Positions 20,349 to 27,966 of a stretch of 64,000 nt of DNA are shown here, piece after piece; the stretch's first letter is position 1; every line of letters starts with the position of its first letter. The notes beneath the pieces are model-generated. The model did not search any database and was not told the DNA's origin. It saw only the letters and a program-made list of their open reading frames with translations. Source of the DNA: a virus; the IMG/VR virus record IMGVR_UViG_3300030061_002247, positions 1 to 64,000 of that record, one strand, 5' to 3'. A program made the position numbers and the translations under genes.

Positions 20349-21847
20349 TATTCCACAGGTCTCCTACCAACGATATCATCTATCCTTAGTAGGGCAGTAG
20401 TGACTTCTGTCGCACTAAGCACAGCCTGCTTGATTAGTTTGGTAGGCTCGAACACACCAGCATCCTTCATGTTGGTAATACCACCATCAGTTACATTAGG
20501 ACCATAGTACAGGTTACCGCTCTGTATCTCGTGCCTCATTGCTAGCACCACATCCAATGGGTCGTGTCCTGCGTTCTCCGCTATGGTAGCAGGAATAATC
20601 TCTAGAGCGTCTGCAAAGGCTTCTATGGCCATCTGAGGCCTTCCACCCACACTAGCACCGTGATTCCTCAGATAAGAGGCCATAGCCACGAACGATGAGC
20701 CTCCCCCTGCAACCACCTTCCCGTCTTCCTTGACGAGACTGACTACACCTAGTGCGTCATCGAAACCTCTCTCTACCTCATCCAGAGTAGACTGGGTAGC
20801 CCCTCTCAGGACCAGAGTGGATTGGTCGCTCTCAACAATAGACTCCACGAATATGTACTGTACGTCATTGTGCTTCTGTCTAGATATCTTGACGAAGGCC
20901 GAGGCTTCTAGTTCCTCAGGGGTCTGTGCCACGCTGATGCCCAAGCATCCTCTCAGTGCCTTCATCACACTCTCAGGTACTCTTCTCACCACACCTATGC
21001 CGTTCTTTCTCAAATACGCACATACGTGGTCATGTACACCATCTCTGACGAATACTACACCCTTGCCTTCCATCTTCATCACGATGTGCTGTGCACGCTC
21101 AAGCAGGTTGTCCCTACCTGACTTCTGAAACTGCGAGTAGTCTGCTGCATTCAGTTGAACCTGTACGTTCTCCTTGCTCTTCTCCTCCTCAAGCCCTGTG
21201 TTGAGCAGAAGGATGTTGGTCTCGTCATCCAAGTCGTAGTCTAGAACGAAGTCCTTACTGACGATGACACCGTTGAACAGGTAGGATTCCTCGATGCTGC
21301 CACCGGGTAGGCTGACGACTCTAACCTTGTCCACATCACCAGCAGCCATGACTGCATCCACACAGAGAGTGCTTACGATATCAGTAGCAGCCTCTACGGT
21401 CTTACCAGTGATTGCTGTCTTGGCTATATCGTGTAGAACCTCATTGCCTGTGTTCAGTGACACCTCACTGTTCAGGTAGTCTATTGCCATTTGTGATGCC
21501 TCACGATATCCCCTGCATATCACATTGGGATGCAGTCCCTTCTCGAACAGCATCTCACTATTCGACAGTAGTTGACCTGCTAGCACCACGGTGCTGGTAG
21601 TACCGTCGTAGCAGATGGTCTCCTGTGTCTTTGATATCTCTATCATCATCTTACCACCGGGGTGTGCTACGTCTAACTCACGTAGAATGGTAGCACCATC
21701 GTTGGTCACTATCACGTTCCCAGCACCGTCTACCATCATCTTGTCCATACCCATTGGTCCTAGGGTAGTACGTACAGTCTCGACAATAGCCTTGGCTGCC
21801 CGTATATTCATCACTTGTGCGTTGTTTGTCTTATCATTATCGGTCAT
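20348..21847 (-). CDS. Group II chaperonin subunit (thermosome)
   Basis: 499 residues from the ATG at 21847, which overlaps the exonuclease stop as ATGA and has GGTGA 7 nt upstream. The family hallmarks are clear: TLGPMGMDKMMVDGAGNVIVT, NDGATILREL, the P-loop-like DGTTSTVVLAGQLL, and C-terminal VVAGGGSS and ENAGHDPLDVV. It lacks the usual GGM-rich tail and is about 50 residues shorter than cellular thermosomes. The canonical GDGTTT is CYDGTTS here. It folds proteins in an ATP-driven double ring with a built-in lid. Virus-encoded thermosomes are characteristic of magroviruses. It may form homo-oligomers or mix with host subunits to fold virion proteins (inference). Confidence 0.95.
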   Translation of the reverse strand: MTDNDKTNNAQVMNIRAAKAIVETVRTTLGPMGMDKMMVDGAGNVIVTNDGATILRELDVAHPGGKMMIEISKTQETICYDGTTSTVVLAGQLLSNSEMLFEKGLHPNVICRGYREASQMAIDYLNSEVSLNTGNEVLHDIAKTAITGKTVEAATDIVSTLCVDAVMAAGDVDKVRVVSLPGGSIEESYLFNGVIVSKDFVLDYDLDDETNILLLNTGLEEEKSKENVQVQLNAADYSQFQKSGRDNLLERAQHIVMKMEGKGVVFVRDGVHDHVCAYLRKNGIGVVRRVPESVMKALRGCLGISVAQTPEELEASAFVKISRQKHNDVQYIFVESIVESDQSTLVLRGATQSTLDEVERGFDDALGVVSLVKEDGKVVAGGGSSFVAMASYLRNHGASVGGRPQMAIEAFADALEIIPATIAENAGHDPLDVVLAMRHEIQSGNLYYGPNVTDGGITNMKDAGVFEPTKLIKQAVLSATEVTTALLRIDDIVGRRPVE

Positions 21848-22461
21848 TTCCAATTCACCTCTATCTCTATCTCTTTTCCTGTATCCAAGGAAAGTGACTT
21901 TACTACACCATACTCAGTGCCATACTTGTACAACTCGTATGTTAGTTGTGCATCTTTCAAGCAGTACTCCGCTACCTGATTGTAATTACCCAAAGCCCAT
22001 TGCTCAGGTGCATCTATACTCTGCATTATCTTACCCTCTTTCAGAGTACATTTTGAAAGTACATCTAATGATGTGACTATTCTATCTGATAATATCTTAG
22101 ATGCTTTTGAAACTAGGTTCTTGGTATCTATTATTGTATCTGAACTCTTGGCCATAACATCACCAGCAGCCCAGCAGTCTAGCGAATCTCTAATTACAGG
22201 TAGGTCGAAACCAATTATGTTGTGACCTAGTACTTTACCACCTTTCTCTATATGTTCCGATATATGATTACCTATATCTGATGCATGTAATGGGAGTACA
22301 TTCACGTTTTCTAATTGTATATTTTTATTACTAAACAAAGTACCTTGAGTACCATCCCAAGTTGCAATCACACTTGTCTTGAATAGGTTCTTGTTGTCCC
22401 ATCCACCAATGTCCCAAGAGTAGTTCTCGGTTTCTATATCTAGAGAAAGTATGTCACTCAT
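21844..22461 (-). CDS. DEDDy-type 3'-5' exonuclease (DnaQ/PolB-exo-like)
   Basis: 205 residues. Exo I is LDIET (Asp8, Glu10), Exo II is GHNIIGFD (Asn81, Asp86) and Exo III is YCLKD (Tyr166, Asp170), giving the complete DEDDy set. It resembles the proofreading-domain ribonuclease H fold rather than a nuclease of repair. It overlaps the helicase-like gene by 8 nt and the chaperonin by 4 nt. Likely roles are proofreading, end processing or nucleic-acid degradation. The middle of the gene is AT-rich compared with its neighbours. Confidence 0.8.
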   Translation of the reverse strand: MSDILSLDIETENYSWDIGGWDNKNLFKTSVIATWDGTQGTLFSNKNIQLENVNVLPLHASDIGNHISEHIEKGGKVLGHNIIGFDLPVIRDSLDCWAAGDVMAKSSDTIIDTKNLVSKASKILSDRIVTSLDVLSKCTLKEGKIMQSIDAPEQWALGNYNQVAEYCLKDAQLTYELYKYGTEYGVVKSLSLDTGKEIEIEVNWK

Positions 22462-23854
22462 CGTTTGCGCCCTCTTTCATTCGGAGATACACTACCTTGT
22501 TCTCCTTTACGGTGTCGAACATGTCTTTGGCATACTTACCAAAGTGATTCCAACCAGTGCCTCTGGTGACCGAGTTGAGTTTCATGTAAGTCTGTATCAC
22601 GTTGTTCTTCCTGTGCCATCCTGCTCCTCTGGAGTCATCGAAGTCTACAGCATCTGTGTTCTGATACGCTATAGCGAATCTCTTCTTGTATTCTGATACC
22701 TCTGTCTTCTTGTAACCGACCTCGACCTCATCCTCTAGCCATAGAATCAGATTCTTCGTTAAGTCGTATAGGATGTCCTTAGCCATGTCAACATGCTCAC
22801 CCGTAACTTCCCATGATTCATCTAGCATTGCCATGTGTGTCGCAAAGATGACTGTGTAGTTCTCAACAGCAGGCATGAATGAAGCCACCACGTCACCGAT
22901 ACCCGGTCCTAGACCGTCTAGTAGAGAGTAGTAGTCCTCTATGGAGTCATACGCAGCAGCGTAGAAGTCATCTCCTGCTGTGAACATCTGATGCATGTGA
23001 GACTGTAGCAGTTCCTCTTGGTCGTACCTGTTCATGGTATCCCAGTCTGAGAAAGATGTCTCACTGATGTTGAGTAGTCTGTCTCTCACTCTCTTGGTCA
23101 GCCCCTTGAAGTAGTCCACTATGTCATCGTGCTCGACAGACAACTTGGGTATCTTCTTGAATGCCATTTCCATCCTTTTCATACTCACGCCCATCCTCTT
23201 GTCGGTATCCCAGTCTGCCCAGTACAGCAGAACCCTCTGGAAGATACCCTTGGTCAGAACGTACTCCTTGACACCCTTCGGTGGGAAGGTGGTAATCCAC
23301 ATAGACACCAGAGACTCGGTTTCTATCCTGCCTGCCTTGGTGTGTTTCACGAGTATGTTGTTGTTGCTGCCTACGGGGTTGCAGGCAGACTGTAGATACA
23401 ACACGGTCTCCTGACTGTGCTTGTTGGGGTTGAGAATGATTGAACCCTCATCGAAGTTGAGTGCTTTACGCCCATCTAACAGTCCCTCTTTGAGATGCTT
23501 TACAGTTTCACCGTCAACAATCTCCTCTTCCCAACCACCTATGAGTGCAGCGTCAGTCCCTGTGGTGTACATCTCAGTAGGTATCTCTGCCTCTCTACAG
23601 ATGTCACCTATGAACTCCCAAGACACAGACTTCCCAGACCTGCTTGGTTGAATCCAGAACACGTGCACACGTGGGTCTAGGTGTGACGAACCCCAAGGTA
23701 TCCTCACGAACGGTACAGCAACCTGCCCTTGTAGAAAGAAGAAGGAAAGCATTCCGGGTATATCGTTCTCCATTGATGTCTGCCTGAAGTGTTCCAAGTA
23801 CCCCTTGAACAGAGGGAACTTCTGCACTGCCTGATACTCTGAGTAGTGACGCAT
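22454..23854 (-). CDS. P-loop ATPase, candidate replicative helicase
   Basis: 466 residues. A Walker A-like PSRSGKS (residues 70-76) follows a beta strand VHVFWI, and Walker B ALNFDEG (Asp135, Glu136) and a sensor-like strand LVSMWITT come after it. The C-terminal about 100 residues look like a winged-helix domain. In archaeal viruses the helicase at this place is often MCM or a DUF3987-like/superfamily 3-type ATPase. The P-loop lacks the first Gly and MCM motifs are not clear, so I do not assign a family. It has its own promoter and operator-like inverted repeat upstream. Confidence 0.55.
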   Translation of the reverse strand: MRHYSEYQAVQKFPLFKGYLEHFRQTSMENDIPGMLSFFFLQGQVAVPFVRIPWGSSHLDPRVHVFWIQPSRSGKSVSWEFIGDICREAEIPTEMYTTGTDAALIGGWEEEIVDGETVKHLKEGLLDGRKALNFDEGSIILNPNKHSQETVLYLQSACNPVGSNNNILVKHTKAGRIETESLVSMWITTFPPKGVKEYVLTKGIFQRVLLYWADWDTDKRMGVSMKRMEMAFKKIPKLSVEHDDIVDYFKGLTKRVRDRLLNISETSFSDWDTMNRYDQEELLQSHMHQMFTAGDDFYAAAYDSIEDYYSLLDGLGPGIGDVVASFMPAVENYTVIFATHMAMLDESWEVTGEHVDMAKDILYDLTKNLILWLEDEVEVGYKKTEVSEYKKRFAIAYQNTDAVDFDDSRGAGWHRKNNVIQTYMKLNSVTRGTGWNHFGKYAKDMFDTVKENKVVYLRMKEGANDE

Positions 23855-23858
23855 GAGT

Positions 23859-23876
23859 GACCCCAGATGGGGTCAG
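23859..23876. promoter_or_regulatory. Perfect inverted repeat at helicase-gene transcription start
   Basis: TGACCCC-AGAT-GGGGTCA is an uninterrupted 7-bp inverted repeat ending 5 nt before the ATG at 23854. A TATA-like TATATACATA on the minus strand at about 23885-23895 puts the expected start site inside or next to the repeat. This geometry fits a repressor operator or a 5'-end hairpin. Confidence 0.5.
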
Positions 23877-23879
23877 TAC

Positions 23880-23900
23880 TTAATACATACTATGTATATA
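23880..23900 (-). promoter_or_regulatory. TATA-type promoter for helicase-like gene
   Basis: The minus strand reads TTGTATATACATAGTATG in the short gap between the nuclease stop (23916) and the ATPase start (23854). It lies about 30 nt upstream of the ATG, the usual distance for an archaeal TATA box. Confidence 0.45.
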
Positions 23901-23915
23901 CAAGACAGTCGTACA

Positions 23916-24620
23916 TTAGACACGTCTTTTCACCTTTCTCTCTACTACCATCTTCTCCTCGGATGTCAGAGCCTGCACTATTCTACCACGCAGTACATCA
24001 CCTAGACCCTTTATTTTCTTCAGAGATTCAGGGAAGCACATCTCCTCTATGCTTCCGCACTGCTCTAGAATCCTGTCAGCCATGTCCTTGCCTATACCGG
24101 GTATTGCCAATAGCATGTCGGCTCTGATGTCGTTTGATGCCACTCTTCTTATTGTCCTAGCACCATGACTGGATGCTGGTTTGTGCAACTTATTGTGGAG
24201 TTTGGTGATGAAAAGAGCAGCCTCACTTACGTTGGGTGTGTAGAACACCTGACAATCAAAGTCACTCATGATGCGTGCTATAGTACCAGTCAACTCATTC
24301 TGTATTCTAGTGTATGTGACCTTCTTACCAGTCTTCTTGGCTATAGCCACGTACTTGTCTATCCCACCGTGTATCACTAGGAAGAATCGTGGGTAGTTGA
24401 TGTCCATGTTTTCCAGTTGTCTCCATAGATGACCACTGTGACTAGATAGGAAGAGGTCATTGATACTCTTGGCCTCAACACAAGCCTCACCTAGTAGATA
24501 GTCTCCCACCACTAGCGGTTTTCTTATCACAGACAAACCAGCCTTCTCAGCCTTGCGTAGCACTGAATCGCACAACACTCCACGTTCGTTGCTGTCCACA
24601 ATCATAGCAGGTCTTCTCAT
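23916..24620 (-). CDS. ERCC4/XPF-family structure-specific nuclease
   Basis: 234 residues. The ERCC4 catalytic core is VDSNERG (Asp9, Glu12), VVGDY (Gly39, Asp40) and CVEAKSINDLF (Glu49, Lys51), equivalent to GDxnERKxxxD although the Arg of ERK is Ala here. The C-terminal about 60 residues hold a helix-hairpin-helix pair (LLAIPGIGKDMADRIL and LKKIKGLGDVLRGRIV) that binds branched DNA. It is a nuclease-plus-(HhH)2 protein without the Hef helicase domain. It should cut flaps, forks or recombination intermediates during viral replication. The start overlaps the upstream gene by 4 nt. Confidence 0.88.
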   Translation of the reverse strand: MRRPAMIVDSNERGVLCDSVLRKAEKAGLSVIRKPLVVGDYLLGEACVEAKSINDLFLSSHSGHLWRQLENMDINYPRFFLVIHGGIDKYVAIAKKTGKKVTYTRIQNELTGTIARIMSDFDCQVFYTPNVSEAALFITKLHNKLHKPASSHGARTIRRVASNDIRADMLLAIPGIGKDMADRILEQCGSIEEMCFPESLKKIKGLGDVLRGRIVQALTSEEKMVVERKVKRRV

Positions 24621-24835
24621 TCTCTTTCCCTCCTAGCATGTATCTTACACAGTTTCTTAGATGTACCTGTTATTCTGAAACAACACCGAGTGCCTGTCTT
24701 TGTGATAGCATGACACCTATACTCATTTGGTGGATGTGTGAAACAATGCTGACACAGGTTGGTGAAGGTTTTTCTATTACCATTCCTACTAGGTAGTTTC
24801 TTCTCACACTCCTTACATATTCTTTTGGTATTCAT
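24617..24835 (-). CDS. Cys-rich zinc-binding protein (72 aa)
   Basis: Contains CKECEKKL, then LCQHCF, then YRCHAI and a terminal RCCFRITGTSKKLCKIH. That is about eight Cys/His ligands, enough for two zinc sites. The C-terminal part resembles short zinc knuckles seen in viral and bacterial nucleases. It lies between the primase and the XPF-like nuclease, so a DNA-binding role in replication is plausible. Confidence 0.65.
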   Translation of the reverse strand: MNTKRICKECEKKLPSRNGNRKTFTNLCQHCFTHPPNEYRCHAITKTGTRCCFRITGTSKKLCKIHARRERE

Positions 24836-25942
24836 TCAATCATCCTCCGCTGTCCCATCATAGTATCTACATCTTCCAGTGCAGATACCGTCGTGTATTA
24901 ACGTGCGACAGGTGGCTGGAATATATCCGTTGTTACCTCCACTGCCTATCACTATACTCTTTACTTGATGTCTAGTGACTGATGGATTGAAGTCAACCCA
25001 TTCTTGAGCCTCTATGATATTAACAATCTGATTGATGTGAGTTTGCTTCTCCTCCAATGAGGGATACTCAGGTGGGAAGAACCATCTCAGTCTACCCGCT
25101 AGATATGATGCGAAGTGAACCCTAGCCTTGTGTGTGGGGTTACCACCACCCATCGCTGATTGTGCTAGGCATGGTAGGATAATCATATTGTCAATTGCTA
25201 GTTCCGGTAGGTCGATGTTCTTGTACTCCTTCCCCTTGAACTTCTTGCCTCTCTTTCTGATTTGCAGTTTGATAGTATCAGTGCCATGCTTGATGAAGCC
25301 AGAGCGTGACTCCTGTGACATCTCTATGAGGTCATCATGGTTGCAAGTCATCACCTCATGAGATGTGAGTGGTATTGTCCAGCAGCCTCTTCTACTGTTG
25401 TAGGAGTTAGGTATCCTAATCATACCAGCAGTATCGAAGGCGACAGTAGGGTCGTTGCAGTACAGGTCTAACTTCTTGTGCCAGTCAGAGAGGAGGACTC
25501 TCCCTGCTTCCTTGACCATGGCCACGTCGTACCCTGTGGAGGGTGTGTGGGTTTTGCTAAGTGGTATCCAGAAATGAAAACCACCACCACTAAACCAAAT
25601 ATAGTGGATTTTGTTGCTGCTTTTTAAATAAGTGTGGAGGTCACGCACTTGCTTTTGCATCTCATCAAACGGTACATCCTCTCCTTTCTTCCTGAAGTTC
25701 TTGCAATCAAAGTCACATACGAAGTGTCTGATGATTGGTGTGTTGTAATCAACTCTGTGGTTTCGAGGTGGGGTCAGGCTTCTGTATCCATACGCAGTGA
25801 AGTATACATTACCACTCCCGTTCTTTCCTCTCCAATAACTCTCAAGTTCATCGGAGTTCTTCACGAGTCTCCTGAAACCCTTGTTTCCATCAGAGTTCAA
25901 TTCAAGAACTTCTCTTGGGAAGTCCAGTGTGATGAAACTCAT
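24836..25942 (-). CDS. Archaeo-eukaryotic primase, apparent PriS-PriL-like fusion
   Basis: 368 residues. Motif I is VCDFDC (Asp77, Asp79), motif II is SGGGFHFWIP (His123) and motif III is FDTAGMIRIP (Asp170, Arg176), the complete AEP catalytic set. The C-terminal third has an isolated Cys in ILPCLAQ and a terminal cluster CRTLIHDGICTGRC, four cysteines in the pattern of the PriL iron-sulfur domain. I infer one polypeptide combining catalytic and Fe-S modules, as in some plasmid and virus primases. It makes primers for the family B polymerase encoded about 2 kb upstream in the same transcription block. Confidence 0.85.
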   Translation of the reverse strand: MSFITLDFPREVLELNSDGNKGFRRLVKNSDELESYWRGKNGSGNVYFTAYGYRSLTPPRNHRVDYNTPIIRHFVCDFDCKNFRKKGEDVPFDEMQKQVRDLHTYLKSSNKIHYIWFSGGGFHFWIPLSKTHTPSTGYDVAMVKEAGRVLLSDWHKKLDLYCNDPTVAFDTAGMIRIPNSYNSRRGCWTIPLTSHEVMTCNHDDLIEMSQESRSGFIKHGTDTIKLQIRKRGKKFKGKEYKNIDLPELAIDNMIILPCLAQSAMGGGNPTHKARVHFASYLAGRLRWFFPPEYPSLEEKQTHINQIVNIIEAQEWVDFNPSVTRHQVKSIVIGSGGNNGYIPATCRTLIHDGICTGRCRYYDGTAEDD

Positions 25943-25943
25943 C

Positions 25944-26276
25944 CTAATCCTTCTGCCTTAGGTGTTCCATCTTCACTTCAATATCATCAATCAAATGTCC
26001 AACAATCCTCCCAATGTCGGGATTGTTCAGTAGGGTTCTATTGATTGCTATATCTAGATAATCATACTTCTCATCTTCAGGGGGTTGAATCCCTATGTCA
26101 CCATACTCATGTAGTGTAGTCTGTCTGCTTAATGATATAGTATAATTATCTCTACCTATCATTTTCACATTCACATTCACATTCACGTATGGTACTAATC
26201 TAGATATTACCCCTGTCAAGACTTTCTCTAGCATTCTCTGGCAGTTTCTCCTCTCTTCGTTATCTTCTCTGTTCAT
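25944..26276 (-). CDS. Small replication-cluster protein, unknown
   Basis: 110 residues from the ATG at 26276, which overlaps the nuclease stop (ATGA). A helical N-terminus (CQRMLEKVLTGVISRLV) is followed by alternating hydrophobic beta strands (VNVNVNVKMIG) and a C-terminal helix. No known motif was seen. Its place between nuclease and primase suggests a replication accessory role. Confidence 0.6.
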   Translation of the reverse strand: MNREDNEERRNCQRMLEKVLTGVISRLVPYVNVNVNVKMIGRDNYTISLSRQTTLHEYGDIGIQPPEDEKYDYLDIAINRTLLNNPDIGRIVGHLIDDIEVKMEHLRQKD

Positions 26277-27250
26277 TCTAACTCCTCCAATGTCCACGCA
26301 GGGCAGATATCAAGAAAATCGCACCAAGAGCACTTAAACTCGTTTCTGCTTGCGGGGAATGACTTATCCAAGTGGGCCTTGACTAACTTCTTCAGCCTTC
26401 GCTCCACTACTGCTGGGGTATTTCTGGCACTTCTGTCATTGACAGACTGGTAATCCCAGTGCTTACCATCGCCTTGATTGATGTCTCCTCCGGGGAACTC
26501 CCATCCCCAATGTGTGATGGGGAGGAACTCACCATGTGGGCTGTTCTCTAGCATCATCTTGTAGAACTGCATCTCTGCTCTCATGTCAGATGACTTCCTA
26601 GTCTTCCACTTGCCGGTCTTCAACTCCATCAGAGCGAAACCCCCTTCTCCATCCTCGAATATCCTGTCGATGAAACCACGCATGTGTATAGGAATACTCA
26701 CGGTTTCCCCATCATCTGTCTTTACTTCCACGACTCTTGACCCATGTACCTCTGCCTCATTACCAGCAGGAAACCAATTCTCTCCGTCACAGGCTAGCAG
26801 TCTATTGAATTGCCAATCGACCCAAGCGATAATCTGCTCAGGCTCACCATACTGATACGGTTCAGGCGGTGTAGGTATGACAGAGTGCATCAAGTCCCTA
26901 GCCTTCTCTGTCTCTCCCTTACCTAAGAGTTCCATGACATCATCATAGTATTCGTACATCTTCTCAAAGAAGTACTCGGTGAAGTCGTGTACGTTGTTTC
27001 CTCTAACGTGATGGTCCTTCTCTTCCGTGGGTAGTTTCATTATGTTCTGGAACTCATACTGCTTTGCACAGAAACCGAACGTACCTAGACTGCTCTTAGT
27101 CACTCTAAGTATTTGCTCCACACCATCAACCACCATACCGGGTTGCCAAGCATATGTACTCTTACTGTATGACTCAAGTAGGTCTTCAAAGGGATAGTCG
27201 TCCCTCTCAGTCCTGTCTACCTTTATGTCCTCATTGGGATTGTACCTCAT
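26273..27250 (-). CDS. RecB/Cas4-like PD-(D/E)XK nuclease with Fe-S cysteines
   Basis: 325 residues from the ATG at 27250, which overlaps a small upstream zinc-ribbon gene. FGFCAKQYEFQ supplies the first cluster Cys, RGNNVHDFTE contains the family His, and RGFIDRIF then ALMELKTGK hold the catalytic Asp, Glu and Lys. The downstream AEMQFYKMML gives the conserved Gln-Tyr helix. Near the C-terminus CSWCDFLDIC gives three more Cys, as in Cas4/AddB-type 4Fe-4S nucleases. It probably resects DNA ends in viral recombination or replication. There is no CRISPR context. Confidence 0.88.
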   Translation of the reverse strand: MRYNPNEDIKVDRTERDDYPFEDLLESYSKSTYAWQPGMVVDGVEQILRVTKSSLGTFGFCAKQYEFQNIMKLPTEEKDHHVRGNNVHDFTEYFFEKMYEYYDDVMELLGKGETEKARDLMHSVIPTPPEPYQYGEPEQIIAWVDWQFNRLLACDGENWFPAGNEAEVHGSRVVEVKTDDGETVSIPIHMRGFIDRIFEDGEGGFALMELKTGKWKTRKSSDMRAEMQFYKMMLENSPHGEFLPITHWGWEFPGGDINQGDGKHWDYQSVNDRSARNTPAVVERRLKKLVKAHLDKSFPASRNEFKCSWCDFLDICPAWTLEELE

Positions 27251-27375
27251 TCTCCACACCCCTCGCATCTAAATTGTGAGAATGGTCTTTGACAGTTGGG
27301 ACACATAGGTGTACCTTTCACCATGTGTGTGCTAGTGAGTCCCTGCCACCCGCAGTTGCATTTCGATATCATCAT
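27247..27375 (-). CDS. Zinc-ribbon microprotein (42 aa)
   Basis: The frame reads MMISKCNCGWQG, a short linker, MCPNCQRPF, then RCEGCGE: three CxC or CxxC pairs. Its start overlaps the TM-microprotein stop and its TGA overlaps the nuclease ATG (ATGA). Coupling on both sides makes it a convincing gene despite its size. Confidence 0.6.
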   Translation of the reverse strand: MMISKCNCGWQGLTSTHMVKGTPMCPNCQRPFSQFRCEGCGE

Positions 27376-27500
27376 ATCCACCCGAATAGTTTCGCTAACA
27401 CTAGCACTGAGAGTACGGTGTTCAAAGTAGCCGCTATCGTTCGATAGAGAGCCAACTCACCAAAGTGTTTCTGACTCCATTTCTCTACTTCATCACTCAT
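27372..27500 (-). CDS. Small membrane-anchored protein (42 aa)
   Basis: A charged N-terminus (MSDEVEKWSQKHFGEL) is followed by TIAATLNTVLSVLVLAKLFG, a likely transmembrane helix. It overlaps the MazG-like gene (TGATG) and the downstream zinc ribbon. Function is unknown. Confidence 0.55.
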   Translation of the reverse strand: MSDEVEKWSQKHFGELALYRTIAATLNTVLSVLVLAKLFGWI

Positions 27501-27838
27501 CACTCTTCCTCCTGTGAAATATACTCAACTGATGCATTACATGAAGAACAATGCAAATGTGTCACTATACCTTCTTCATCCATCAGGTCTTCTTTATCAT
27601 AGTCTGCCTGCCAGATTAGTTTACCACCGCACCACCAACAGACATCTCTTCTAGGATACTGGTTTCTCTCTATGATTTTTTGTAAGTAGACACTCAAATC
27701 CATGGCCTCTTCCTGTGCGTGAGTCAACCACTCCAACGTGGTGAGAGGAGCGGTCTCCATAGTCACCCCATACTTCTCCTTGCCTACCGCTGCTCTTCCT
27801 TGTATCTTCTCGCAAACCTCATCTTCTATTCTACTCAT
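27500..27838 (-). CDS. MazG-like nucleotide pyrophosphohydrolase with zinc ribbon
   Basis: 112 residues from the ATG at 27838. The N-terminal helical part, RAAVGKEKYGVTM...LEWLTHAQEEAMDLSVYLQKII, matches the short phage MazG/dUTPase-like all-alpha family (KYG and EExxD helices). The C-terminus carries CWWCGG and CSSCNAS, a zinc ribbon not typical of the enzyme. It may clean up non-canonical or host nucleotides during replication. It is coupled to both neighbours. Confidence 0.6.
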   Translation of the reverse strand: MSRIEDEVCEKIQGRAAVGKEKYGVTMETAPLTTLEWLTHAQEEAMDLSVYLQKIIERNQYPRRDVCWWCGGKLIWQADYDKEDLMDEEGIVTHLHCSSCNASVEYISQEEE

Positions 27839-27966
27839 TTGTATTTCATCTCCCTTATTTCTTTTTGATACCATTTCTTTGCACAGTAGTCACAGAGTCC
27901 AAGTGTCTTGCCAAATGTACCCTCCATCTTTTCACCACACTTTGAACAATACTCATACTCAGCCAT
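27835..27966 (-). CDS. Zinc-ribbon microprotein (43 aa)
   Basis: MAEYEYCSKCGEKMEG, then LCDYCAKKW: two CxxC knuckles. The ATG shares bases with the polymerase stop and the TGA overlaps the MazG-like ATG. It is one of at least four tiny zinc proteins threaded between replication genes. Confidence 0.62.
   Translation of the reverse strand: MAEYEYCSKCGEKMEGTFGKTLGLCDYCAKKWYQKEIREMKYK

Noticed and set aside
26273-27250. The RecB/Cas4-like nuclease as part of a CRISPR adaptation module
   Set aside because: No cas1, cas2 or repeats nearby; the context is viral replication.
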